From the NCBI GenBank assembly GCA_023251455.1, contig JAHEYT010000025.1, positions 101,688 through 165,687 of the forward strand: a stretch of DNA of 64,000 nt, written 5' to 3'. This document shows positions 18,501-26,252 of the stretch, in pieces; the first letter of the stretch is position 1; each line of letters begins with the position of its first letter. This DNA is from Bacteroidota bacterium (GTDB lineage Bacteria > Bacteroidota > Bacteroidia > Bacteroidales > Prolixibacteraceae). The position numbers and the translations under genes are program-made. The notes beneath the pieces were generated by a model, which was not told where the DNA came from, made no database searches, and saw only the letters and a program-made list of their open reading frames with translations.

Positions 18501-18654
18501 TAGATACAGTGGCGATAATAAAACTGCGGGGGTTTGCTTTGATGGTAGCTATCGTTCCGTAATTTTGGGTTTTCCGTTCGAAACAATTACGACAGACCAA
18601 AAACGGGATGAATTGATGGGGCAGATATTAAAATATTGGGGGTTGAAGGAATAA
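15556..18654 (+). CDS. Large exported N-acetylmuramoyl-L-alanine amidase-like protein with golvesin-type and Fn3 domains
   Basis: I chose ATG 15556, three codons after a GTG, because it heads a clear signal peptide (KFDFSLKIGIVLLFFCLG). The 1032-residue protein contains an Amidase_3-like zinc hydrolase split by an insert: His168/His170 in NVALWHSHGWYY, His513 in MALAFHTDAG and Glu593 in VLSELLSHQNFAD. The insert at about 275-385 (ESGEYAVYVSY, GGTWIYLGTF, ISVDAVRLGGG) is a golvesin-C-like beta domain. A fibronectin III-like domain lies at about 640-735 (PVNHFQMKTEGKTIRLSW), followed by a C-terminal alpha/beta domain. In databases such proteins are often called xanthan lyase; the zinc ligands and neighbours favour cleavage of the MurNAc-L-Ala bond. 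Confidence 0.77.
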   Translation: MKFDFSLKIGIVLLFFCLGTVPAKADKSQRLLKKANQASAEFAKKASAGTDYQFKYDTVVVDLQSKKVRLVMNEGFSYIPFRPENLLQYNQDFKHLLGRKFRNYSVSIESMKKEIQELIPNFYRDQSVVIDSKRLSQSTNAKLPVVRNSSANKSFPEGLSNRNVALWHSHGWYYENTLDRWEWQRARVFQTVEDIWTMSFVVPYITPMLENAGAQVFLPRERDTQTHEIIIDADGSTKGAVYQELGETLQDGKEKGFGLKVPFLVEGENPFQMGGTRQMNAQKNVTSQVIYTPEILESGEYAVYVSYVGNDENVTDAHYTVYHSGGKTEFLVNQTIGGGTWIYLGTFQFEKGTNSKVELTNQSNESGKLISVDAVRLGGGMGNIVRGNANDMDKLLKLRDVQGFALDSSKWLPFASQRPRYQEGARYYLQYAGMPDTLVYILNKAKVDYSNRGKDAATFAKREAGKNDYKDDYQCRGEWVNYLMGAPNGPIANPNANGLGIPVDMALAFHTDAGTTPDSTIIGTLMIYDTTYGSDAFANGQSRWASRDLADIVQTQVVGDLQKLYFPRWTRRPMWNKQYSEAARTKVPTVLSELLSHQNFADMTLAYDPRFKFDVSRAYYKGILKFLAFQNGQKYVVQPLPVNHFQMKTEGKTIRLSWAPVADELEPTAVAKSYKIYTRIENGGFDNGVEVNEPNFLCRNLKPGVIYSFKVTAMNEGGESFPSEILACNLPTDERKPVLIVNAFDRICGPATFDNGKEAGFRMGEDEGVAFKTDLGYIGEQYDFDRKSPWKDDDDSGWGSSHADQETRIVQGNSFDYPVVHGQAFRNNGLGFISMSDEAFEQKKWNATDFSALDIIFGEEKTTKPLYGIQKKDFTLFTPEMRQAISEFTSGEKAKLFLSGAYIGTDLDLCGDTLARHFASEVLHYRPMTNHASKSGYIYPVNAMADQFPGKFPFVQEYNPKIYTVESPDAIEPKGENAKVLFRYSGDNKTAGVCFDGSYRSVILGFPFETITTDQKRDELMGQILKYWGLKE

Positions 18655-18661
18655 AATTGTT

Positions 18662-18694
18662 ATCCCAGACAGGGTTTTAAACCCTGTCTGGGAT
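18662..18694. repeat. Perfect 33-bp palindrome
   Basis: ATCCCAGACAGGGTTT and its exact reverse complement abut around a single T. The palindrome lies between the amidase and DUF4922 genes, 8 bases after the upstream stop. There is no T run behind it. It resembles the dispersed palindromic units of Bacteroidota intergenic regions and may process or attenuate the transcript. Confidence 0.65.
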
Positions 18695-18712
18695 GATTGT
18701 AAAACTCATAAC

Positions 18713-19699
18713 ATGACACAATTGATCGATCTATTGACGAATACACATAAAACAGCAGTGCAGATTCTCGGTGAGTTCACCGAATCACAAATACAGGCTT
18801 GGCCATTGGCTGCTGCAAATTTTAAAGGATTGGAAAAGGTTGAGGAGAAAAGTTTTCAGTTCGATGGCTTTCAAATTAGGGCTCAGTTTAATCCGGAGCG
18901 GATGCGCTCTTCGGTGGCCGAGGTTGATAAACAGTCGATTGCCGCACGCAAATGTTTTTTGTGCAGCGAAAATCGGCCGCCAGAGCAGGATGCGATTGCT
19001 TTTGGCGACGATTTCCTGATACTGGTCAATCCGTTTCCGATATTTAAGAACCATTTCACCATTTCATGTAATCGGCACATCGATCAGCGTTTCATCCCCA
19101 ACGTAAAAAATTGGCTCGAACTATCGGCTGCGATGGAAGGTTTTACCGTGTTTTACAATGGACCTGAATGTGGCGCTTCGGCTCCCGATCATTTGCATTT
19201 TCAGGCTGGCGAAAGCAGCTTTATGCCCGTAACCGATGATTTTGAGCGGCTTAAACCCTCCGGACGAATCCTTTTTTCTGGAGAAACGACAAAAGTTTGG
19301 GCGTTCAATGATTATCTCCGGGAAATGATTTCGGTGGAAACCAGTTCGATGCACGAAGCGTTGAAGGTGGTTGACCTGTATTATAAACACTTTGCTGCAA
19401 TGCAACCTGAAAAAATGGAGCCGATGATGAATGCGCTTTGTTCATTTTCAAATGACAAATGGACGACTCACCTGTTTCCTAGGAAGGCGCACCGGCCAAC
19501 TCATTTTTATGAAGAAGGCGAGAAACAGATACTGATCAGTCCCGGTTCGGTTGATTTTGGCGGGGTATTCATTCTTCCTCGACGCGAAGATTTTGATAAG
19601 ATCAGTAAAGAAGATATCGTTGATATTCTGGCTCAGGTGTGTGTTGATCAGGATATATTTCTGGAATTGACTGAGAAAATCAAAAAAGATTTAATATGA
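18713..19699 (+). CDS. DUF4922 HIT-like protein, putative nucleotidyltransferase/phosphorylase
   Basis: A 328-residue cytoplasmic protein with no signal peptide. The centre carries a HIT-superfamily active site, CGASAPDHLHFQAG, with His160, His162 and Gln164 in the H-x-H-x-Q arrangement of GalT/GDP-L-galactose phosphorylase-type enzymes. An upstream pair of Cys (RKCFLCSENRPP, about residues 79-82) may bind zinc. Family members are annotated DUF4922 without a proven reaction. Its position in a peptidoglycan-salvage cluster suggests a nucleotide-sugar step, for example making or breaking an NDP-amino sugar, which is inference. It ends with TGA. Confidence 0.78.
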   Translation: MTQLIDLLTNTHKTAVQILGEFTESQIQAWPLAAANFKGLEKVEEKSFQFDGFQIRAQFNPERMRSSVAEVDKQSIAARKCFLCSENRPPEQDAIAFGDDFLILVNPFPIFKNHFTISCNRHIDQRFIPNVKNWLELSAAMEGFTVFYNGPECGASAPDHLHFQAGESSFMPVTDDFERLKPSGRILFSGETTKVWAFNDYLREMISVETSSMHEALKVVDLYYKHFAAMQPEKMEPMMNALCSFSNDKWTTHLFPRKAHRPTHFYEEGEKQILISPGSVDFGGVFILPRREDFDKISKEDIVDILAQVCVDQDIFLELTEKIKKDLI

Positions 19700-19891
19700 A
19701 TGTGGAATGAAACGAGCCATGTCAACGCTTTTGTCACACAGGCAGATGATTATCATGGCGAGTTCCATGTGGCAAAAAAAATACAAATTATAATCACATG
19801 AAATGAGCATGATTAACGGACCCATCAACAGGAATGAATATTTTCTGTCATGCGAATTCCATTCGACAAATAAAAAACAAATTATATACGA

Positions 19892-20344
19892 ATGAAAAAC
19901 AAACTCGATAAATCTTTTGGTCCGGTAGGTTCTTTTGCCGGGATTATTGTGTTTTTTGCAGGTATAGGTTCACTATATTTCTCATGGTTCTCGTTAATTT
20001 TAGTTCTGATTGGTGCGTTTATGGGTTTCACTTATTCGAGTACCGAAATTGATTTTGAACGGAAAAGAGTCCGGTTTTTGAATAACCTGTTTGGAATAAT
20101 AAAGGTTGGCGTGTGGATGAATGTAAAACCCGATATGAAGATTGGGATTACCAAATCGCGAAAAATTTGGAAGACTTACAGTAGAGGCAATCGGGAGCTG
20201 GATATAACAAATGAAGATTACCGGCTGGTGCTTTATAACTCTTCCGGAAAGAAAATAATGCCAATCAAAAAAGTGGATAATTTGAATTCTGCAAAAATGG
20301 ACCTCGAAACAATTTGCAGGCAATTAGAAATAAAATCAAAGTGA
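19892..20344 (+). CDS. Small membrane protein of unknown function
   Basis: A 150-residue protein with two adjacent membrane segments (about residues 13-50: GSFAGIIVFFAGIGSLYFSW, then LILVLIGAFMGFTYS) and a soluble C-terminal part rich in Lys and beta structure (about 55-150). The layout recalls PH-like membrane proteins in which two helices precede a small beta domain. It ends with TGA at 20342 and overlaps the likely ribosome-binding region of the next gene. No catalytic motif is seen. The 190 bases upstream (19700-19891) hold no gene that I can recognise. Confidence 0.6.
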   Translation: MKNKLDKSFGPVGSFAGIIVFFAGIGSLYFSWFSLILVLIGAFMGFTYSSTEIDFERKRVRFLNNLFGIIKVGVWMNVKPDMKIGITKSRKIWKTYSRGNRELDITNEDYRLVLYNSSGKKIMPIKKVDNLNSAKMDLETICRQLEIKSK

Positions 20345-20346
20345 AA

Positions 20347-22308
20347 ATGAAGTTAAGCTATATAAAATCAATTTGTTGTTCATCATATTTGCTCCGAATC
20401 GGATTAGTTATGCTTTTCTATTCAATCCTTCCGGTTTTTGGTGTTGGTCTGGGTTCATGCAATTTGTCGAAAAATCAATCTGCGCGGGAAGTTGAACTGC
20501 AAAAAAGGCGACAGATTGAAGACTCAATGACCTTGCTCGAAAATCGAAATCAGCTTATTCCGCTTGACCGCCTCGACACCTTAAGAATTGCAGCTCTTTC
20601 GGTGGGAGACAGCATCCCGACCGAATTTCAGCACATGCTGGCGAATTACATGAAGGTTGATTTTTATAACCTTCAGGAGCGGTTCACCGCAAAAGATTTA
20701 GCCGAACTGACGACCAGCATGAAAAAATATAACCTGGTGATTGCCGGAATTCATTCATTCCAAAAAGATGGGTTGAAGGATAAGGAAAATGATTCGCCAG
20801 AGAATAATTGGAACGAATTTGAGCAACTGAACGATTATTTACATCGTGAAATAACTTCGGTGGTTTGCTATTTCTGCGACCCGCCATTGGTCAATGAAAT
20901 GAAGTCGTTCGGAAAGCCCGCCGGTCTGATTATGGCGTTTCAAAATGACAGCCTGACCCAATCGCTGGCCGCCCAACTGATATTTGGCGGAATTGGTGCT
21001 AAAGGGAAACTTCAGTCTGATATTTGGTCGGCCTATCATCCGGGCGATGGCATTTTGATTGAAAAAGCAGTACGAATGAAATATACGATTCCGGAAGAAG
21101 TCGGAATAAAATCAGATGCACTGCAAACTCCCATTGATTCAATTGTAAACGATGCTTTGAATAAACAGGCATTTCCGGGATGTAATGTTTTAGTGGCAAA
21201 GGATGGAGAAATAATATTCCGCAAAGCTTATGGCTACAAAACTTTCGAAAAGCAAATGACGGCTCATCTCGATGATATTTACGATCTTGCTTCGGTTACC
21301 AAAATCAGTGGTGGGTTGCCAGGAATTCTGAAACTTTACGATGAAGGGAAAATTGAACTGGATAAACCAGTTGCAAACTATTTTCCGGATTGGCAAAATA
21401 AACCTTCAAGCAAATCGAATAAAGCTGATTTGACTATTCGCGAATTGTATACTCATCAATCCGGATTGGTTCCATTCATCAGTTTCTATCAAGCGACCAT
21501 TGAGAACGGCAACCCTTCTCCGAAATGGTATGCTGCGCAGGCTGATGAAATGCATTCGCTGTGTGTTGCCCCCGGAATGTTTCTGGACAACCGGTTTCTG
21601 GATTCAGTTTACTTCGAAATCAGGAAATCGCCACTTAAAAACCGCGGAAAATATGTTTACAGTGATCTTCCGCTGGTCATTACGCCACAAATTGTTAAAA
21701 ATACTTCCGGAATCGATTTTCAGGAGTTTGTAGAACTTAATTTTTACAAACCATTGGGCGCTTATGAGCTGACTTATTTACCTTTGCAGAAATTTTCGCG
21801 TGACCGGATTGTTCCAACCGAGAATGATCAGTATTACCGTTTTCAGCAGTTGCAGGGCACGGTTCATGATGAGTCGGCTGCTGTTCTGGGCGGAATATCA
21901 GGTAATGCCGGGCTTTTTGCGTCGGCCAATGACTTGGCAAAATTGATGCAGATGTACCTTCAGATGGGAACCTATGGCGGAAAACAATATGTGAGTGAAG
22001 CAACAATGAAAGAGTTTACCCGAGTTCAATTTCCACAGAACAGTAACCGACGTGGATTGATTTTTGATAAACCATCACTCGACAACAAAACATTGAAACC
22101 CAAAGATGCTTATCCTTGTCCGGAGGTGAGCCCTGAAAGTTTTGGCCATTCGGGTTATACCGGAACTTTTGTGTGGATGGATCCTAAATGTAATCTGTTG
22201 TACATTTTTCTTTCGAATCGGGTTTATCCAACCCGCGACAACAATCTGATCAGTGACCTGAATGTGCGCACAAAAATATTGTCGGCTATTTACAAGAATA
22301 TAAATTAA
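20347..22308 (+). CDS. Serine hydrolase (beta-lactamase family) fused to an orphan GH3 C-terminal domain, lipoprotein
   Basis: ATG 20347 gives a signal ending in lipobox GLGSC; GTG 20341 is an alternative. Residues about 65-250 match the GH3 C-terminal alpha/beta domain (LLENRNQLIPLDRLDTLRIA, then GLIMAFQNDSLTQSLAAQLI), yet the GH3 catalytic TIM barrel that normally precedes it is absent. Residues about 260-650 are a class C beta-lactamase/DD-peptidase-like domain with S-V-T-K (Ser316, Lys319), Y-S-D (Tyr438) and H-S-G (His601). Complete GH3-lactamase fusions are known in Bacteroidota, where the GH3 half is an N-acetylglucosaminidase. Here only a serine hydrolase, perhaps a D-amino-acid peptidase or esterase, can be active. 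Confidence 0.82.
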   Translation: MKLSYIKSICCSSYLLRIGLVMLFYSILPVFGVGLGSCNLSKNQSAREVELQKRRQIEDSMTLLENRNQLIPLDRLDTLRIAALSVGDSIPTEFQHMLANYMKVDFYNLQERFTAKDLAELTTSMKKYNLVIAGIHSFQKDGLKDKENDSPENNWNEFEQLNDYLHREITSVVCYFCDPPLVNEMKSFGKPAGLIMAFQNDSLTQSLAAQLIFGGIGAKGKLQSDIWSAYHPGDGILIEKAVRMKYTIPEEVGIKSDALQTPIDSIVNDALNKQAFPGCNVLVAKDGEIIFRKAYGYKTFEKQMTAHLDDIYDLASVTKISGGLPGILKLYDEGKIELDKPVANYFPDWQNKPSSKSNKADLTIRELYTHQSGLVPFISFYQATIENGNPSPKWYAAQADEMHSLCVAPGMFLDNRFLDSVYFEIRKSPLKNRGKYVYSDLPLVITPQIVKNTSGIDFQEFVELNFYKPLGAYELTYLPLQKFSRDRIVPTENDQYYRFQQLQGTVHDESAAVLGGISGNAGLFASANDLAKLMQMYLQMGTYGGKQYVSEATMKEFTRVQFPQNSNRRGLIFDKPSLDNKTLKPKDAYPCPEVSPESFGHSGYTGTFVWMDPKCNLLYIFLSNRVYPTRDNNLISDLNVRTKILSAIYKNIN

Positions 22309-22395
22309 CACCACCGATTACACAGATGGACACAGATTAAAACAAAGGAGCAGTTCAATTTGTGTTTATCTGAGGTAGAACTAAATTATAAACAA

Positions 22396-23622
22396 GTGAA
22401 AATCAAATTTTCAATTCTTTTCGTGTTTCTTGTTAGTACTGCGTTTGGGGTTTCAAAGGTGAAACCCGGGATTGAAGTGTTGCGCGACAGTCAATTTAAT
22501 ATTCTTCAGGGGAAAAGGGTTGGATTAATTACTAACCCAACCGGAGTCGATTCGCGATTAAAATCAACTGTTGATATTCTGAACGAAGCTTCCGAAGTGA
22601 AGCTTGTCGCGCTATATGGGCCTGAACATGGCGTGCGTGGCGACGTTTATGCCGGAGACAAAATTGAGACTATACTTGACAAACAGACTGGGGTTCCGGT
22701 TTATTCACTTTATGGAAAAACCCAAAAGCCAACTACCGAAATGCTGAAAGATGTTGATGTGTTGGTTTATGACATTCAGGATATTGGCTGCCGTTCGTAT
22801 ACTTTCATTAGCACGATGGGACTGGCCATGGAAGCGGCTGCTGAAAATAACCTCGAACTGGTGGTTCTCGACCGTCCAAATCCAATTGGAGGGCTGAAAG
22901 TGGAAGGAAACCTCACGGAAGATAAGTTTATTTCGTTTGTCAGTCAGTTCAAAATTCCATATATCTACGGACTTACCTGCGGCGAACTGGCGCGAATGCT
23001 AAACGGCGAAAAAATGCTTGACAAACAATGTAAACTGTCCGTCATTCCGATGAAAGGCTGGAAACGTAGCATGACTTTCGATCAAACCGGATTACCTTGG
23101 GTTTTGACCTCACCGCATGTTCCGCAGGCTACATCGGCCTATTATTATGCGGCTTCAGGAATTTTGGGCGAATTCAGTTTCATGTCGATTGGCGTTGGTT
23201 ATACCCTCCCTTTTCAGATTTTTGCCAAAGATTCGATTGATGGTTTGGCGTTGTCGAAACGACTGAACGATTTGAATTTGCCTGGTGTTTTGTTTCGTCC
23301 CATTTCGCTGAAACCATTTTATGCGGTTGGACAGGGGAAAAACTATTCCGGGGTGCAATTCTATTTGACCGATTATAAAAAAGTACGGCTGACCGAAATT
23401 CAGTTTTATGTGATGCAGGAAATGGCAACAATGTATCCGGATAAAAAATGCTTTGGCCCTGAAACGGAGAACCGTTTCGGTATGTTCGACCAGGTTTGTG
23501 GCTCAGATCAAATCCGTTTGCTGATGGCTAAAAATATGAAAGTTGACGATATGTTGCACTATTGGCGAAAGGACGAGGCGGCATTTAAACAGATGTCGAA
23601 GAAATATTGGTTGTACAAATAA
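22396..23622 (+). CDS. namZ: NamZ-type exo-beta-N-acetylmuramidase (DUF1343), copy 1
   Basis: NamZ removes terminal beta-1,4-linked MurNAc from the non-reducing end of glycan strands, supplying the sugar used by MurK and MurQ. I chose GTG 22396, which gives a signal peptide KIKFSILFVFLVSTAFG; the longer frame from 22360 would begin upstream of it with no signal. The 408-residue protein shows the family blocks KRVGLITNPTGVD, LVALYGPEHGVRGD, VPVYSLYGKTQKPT, DVLVYDIQDIGCRSYTFI and VVLDRPNPIGG. It is followed after 22 bases by a second family member. Confidence 0.88.
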   Translation: MKIKFSILFVFLVSTAFGVSKVKPGIEVLRDSQFNILQGKRVGLITNPTGVDSRLKSTVDILNEASEVKLVALYGPEHGVRGDVYAGDKIETILDKQTGVPVYSLYGKTQKPTTEMLKDVDVLVYDIQDIGCRSYTFISTMGLAMEAAAENNLELVVLDRPNPIGGLKVEGNLTEDKFISFVSQFKIPYIYGLTCGELARMLNGEKMLDKQCKLSVIPMKGWKRSMTFDQTGLPWVLTSPHVPQATSAYYYAASGILGEFSFMSIGVGYTLPFQIFAKDSIDGLALSKRLNDLNLPGVLFRPISLKPFYAVGQGKNYSGVQFYLTDYKKVRLTEIQFYVMQEMATMYPDKKCFGPETENRFGMFDQVCGSDQIRLLMAKNMKVDDMLHYWRKDEAAFKQMSKKYWLYK

Positions 23623-23644
23623 ATGAATATTAATATAGGTGGTT

Positions 23645-24841
23645 ATGAAATTACTACGCAAATCAATTTGGGTTTTGGTGCTTGTTTTGTCTGTTGTTGT
23701 TACTTCTGCACAAACGACGATTAAAACAGGAGCCGAACAAACAGAAAAATACCTCCCACTGCTGAAAGGCAAAAGGGTTGCCATAGTTGCCAATCAAACT
23801 TCAATTATTGGTAAAACATCGCTGGTTGATAGTTTAAAGTCATTGGGAATAAACGTCGTAAAGATTTTTGGACCTGAACATGGATTTCGCGGAACAGCCA
23901 GTGCTGGAGCAATAGTATCCGACAGTATTGATGCCAAAACCGGAATCCGGGAAATATCGCTTTATGGCAAAAAGAGCAAACCATCGAAAGCTGATCTGGG
24001 CGATGTCGATTTGGTAATTTTTGATATTCAGGATGTGGGCGCGCGGTTTTACACCTACATCAACTTGTTGGCAAAAGTAATGGAATCTTGTGCCGAAAAT
24101 AACAGGGAGTTGCTCATCTTCGACAGACCCAATCCGAATGGATATTGTGTTGATGGCCCAATTTTGGACATGAAACTGAAATCAGGAATCGGAATGTTTC
24201 CGATCCCAATTACACATGGAATGACCATTGGCGAATTGGCTCAAATGTACAACGGTGAAGGATGGCTGGCTAACCTGATCAAATGTAAAATTAGGGTGAT
24301 ACCAGTTGCCAATTACACACACGATTTAGAATACGAATTGCCTGTTGCGCCGTCGCCCAATCTCAATACACAACAGGCTATTCTTCTGTATCCATCTGTA
24401 TGTTTGTTCGAAGGTACCATAATTAGTCAGGGTAGGGGAACGCATTTCCCATTTACAGTGCTTGGAAATCCTGATTTAAAGGGAAAATATGAATTCACGT
24501 TTACGCCTGTCAGTATTAAAGGAATGAGTGAAACTCCCTTGCATCAGAATAAAGTTTGTTACGGGCTCGATTTAAGGAAATTCGATACCCGCGAGTTTCG
24601 CAAGACCGGTCAAATTAACCTGAAATGGCTGATTGAAATGTATCAGGCTTATCCGTTCAAAGAAAAATTCTTCGATTACAAGCAAAGCAACCAGATGGGG
24701 AACTTTGATAAACTGGCAGGTGTAGTTTCACTTAGAGAACAAATTATCGCCGGAAAATCAGAAAAAGAGATTCGCCAATCATGGGAGCCAGGCTTGACGA
24801 ATTTCAAAAAAATGCACACAAAGTACCTGCTCTATCCTTAA
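23645..24841 (+). CDS. NamZ-type exo-beta-N-acetylmuramidase (DUF1343), copy 2
   Basis: Starts at ATG 23645 with a signal peptide (LLRKSIWVLVLVLSVVVTSAQ). The 398-residue protein repeats all family blocks with different detail: KRVAIVANQTSIIG, VKIFGPEHGFRG, REISLYGKKSKPSK, DLVIFDIQDVGARFYTYINL and LIFDRPNPNGYCVDGP. Overall identity to copy 1 is moderate by eye, so this is an old duplication rather than a recent one. The pair may differ in preference for peptide-substituted or naked MurNAc ends. It shares the transcript with copy 1. Confidence 0.88.
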   Translation: MKLLRKSIWVLVLVLSVVVTSAQTTIKTGAEQTEKYLPLLKGKRVAIVANQTSIIGKTSLVDSLKSLGINVVKIFGPEHGFRGTASAGAIVSDSIDAKTGIREISLYGKKSKPSKADLGDVDLVIFDIQDVGARFYTYINLLAKVMESCAENNRELLIFDRPNPNGYCVDGPILDMKLKSGIGMFPIPITHGMTIGELAQMYNGEGWLANLIKCKIRVIPVANYTHDLEYELPVAPSPNLNTQQAILLYPSVCLFEGTIISQGRGTHFPFTVLGNPDLKGKYEFTFTPVSIKGMSETPLHQNKVCYGLDLRKFDTREFRKTGQINLKWLIEMYQAYPFKEKFFDYKQSNQMGNFDKLAGVVSLREQIIAGKSEKEIRQSWEPGLTNFKKMHTKYLLYP

Positions 24842-24921
24842 AAAATAACCGTTGGCGCTATAGGTAGCTTGCCTTCAATCTGAATAGTAGAGACGCAATT
24901 TATTGCATCTTAATTTTTCGT

Positions 24922-25011
24922 ATGTTAGATTTACGAAATAAACTCAACGGAGATAAGTTGAAACTCTTAAAACTGTTCTGGGTTTTGGTGGTTGTTGTAA
25001 TAGTTATATAA
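24922..25011 (+). CDS. Possible 29-residue single-span membrane peptide
   Basis: ATG 24922 opens a 29-codon frame ending in TAA with a basic N-terminus (MLDLRNKLNGDKLKLLKLF) and a pure hydrophobic tail (WVLVVVVIVI). Such a charged head plus one membrane segment is typical of small membrane peptides, but it also arises by chance in AT-rich DNA. No ribosome-binding site stands out. It lies in the 193-base spacer before the NlpC/P60 gene. Confidence 0.25.
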   Translation: MLDLRNKLNGDKLKLLKLFWVLVVVVIVI

Positions 25012-25034
25012 AGAAATTCCCAAATTAAATTGAA

Positions 25035-26237
25035 ATGAAGAATTCAATCCACAAAATACTCTTTTATATCTTCCTTTTGCTTTTCGCCGGATTAAATGCA
25101 CAGGCGCAGCGGCCAAATTATAAAATCATAACGACTGAAATTCAGTTGGTTCAAAAACAACTTGTTCCGGATAAACGGATCGCTATTCTGAATGTTTTGC
25201 TGAAAGATACTTTACATCAGCCAATTATAATTAAGGGCGAAACAAACCTTCAGGAGGGAAAAGCAAAAATTTTAAAGCTGTTGAATGACCGGGGTATTCA
25301 GTTTGTTGATTCCATCCGTGTTTTGCCTGAAGCTTCGTTGGGCAGCAAAATATGGGGTATTGCAAAGCTTTCGGTGGCCAACATGCGAACAGTGCCTGCT
25401 CATTCCGGCGAAATGGCCTCGCAGGTTTTGATGGGAACACCGCTGAAAATATTGGCTGAAAAGGAAGATTGGCTTCAGGTTCAAACGCCCGATATGTATA
25501 TTGGCTGGATGAATCGTGGCGCAATTGTACTGAAAACAGAAGCCGAAATGACTGCATGGAAACAGGGCAAACGCTATATCTTTAATCGGATTATTGGGAT
25601 TGCACTTGCATCTCCCGGCAAAAATGCTCAACCTGTTTCCGATTTGGTTCTCTGCGATCTGTTCGAGCTTGTTTCTGAAAACAAGGGATATTTGCAAGTT
25701 CGCTTACCAGATGGGCGCAAGGCTTTCGTGAAGAAAACTGAGTGTATTTCATTTGAGGAATGGACAAGCCGACCTGTAGATGTGCCATCTGTTCTGTCGG
25801 TAGCACGCCAAATGATGGGCGTACCATATTTTTGGGGCGGAACATCGAGTAAATCAGTTGATTGTTCTGGCCTGACCAAAACATCTTATTATACGCAAGG
25901 TGTGATTTTGACACGCGATGCCTCACAGCAGGTTCGATACGGATCGCATCCTGATTTTACCGACTACCGGAATCTTCAGCCCGGTGACCTTATTTTCTTC
26001 GGAAACAGTCCGCAGCGTGTAACGCACGTGGCTATGTGTCTGGGAAATGGCACTTTCATCCATGCGTCAGGCTCTTCTGCAATGGTTCGTCTCAATAGTT
26101 TAAATCCGAATGATTCGTTGTTCGACGCGAATCTGCTAAAGTCTCTGGTTGGATCGAGTCGTATTGTAAATTCGCTGAACACCGAAGGGATTGTACTTGT
26201 AAAAAACCATCCTTGGTATTCAATAATCCAAAATTAA
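25035..26237 (+). CDS. SH3-domain NlpC/P60 cysteine endopeptidase
   Basis: A 400-residue exported peptidase. After a signal peptide (LFYIFLLLFAGLNAQA) and an N-terminal region, two bacterial SH3-like domains cover about residues 110-245 (VANMRTVPAHSGEMASQVL, DWLQVQTPDMYIGWM). The NlpC/P60 domain occupies about 255-390 with PYFWGGTSSKSVDCSG (Cys277), RVTHVAMC (His331) and FIHASG (His343). Such enzymes usually cut gamma-D-Glu-diaminopimelate, releasing L-Ala-D-Glu, the substrate of the epimerase encoded 16 bases downstream. The pairing of these two activities is a known recycling module. Confidence 0.92.
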   Translation: MKNSIHKILFYIFLLLFAGLNAQAQRPNYKIITTEIQLVQKQLVPDKRIAILNVLLKDTLHQPIIIKGETNLQEGKAKILKLLNDRGIQFVDSIRVLPEASLGSKIWGIAKLSVANMRTVPAHSGEMASQVLMGTPLKILAEKEDWLQVQTPDMYIGWMNRGAIVLKTEAEMTAWKQGKRYIFNRIIGIALASPGKNAQPVSDLVLCDLFELVSENKGYLQVRLPDGRKAFVKKTECISFEEWTSRPVDVPSVLSVARQMMGVPYFWGGTSSKSVDCSGLTKTSYYTQGVILTRDASQQVRYGSHPDFTDYRNLQPGDLIFFGNSPQRVTHVAMCLGNGTFIHASGSSAMVRLNSLNPNDSLFDANLLKSLVGSSRIVNSLNTEGIVLVKNHPWYSIIQN

Positions 26238-26252
26238 TAATCAATCATCAAT

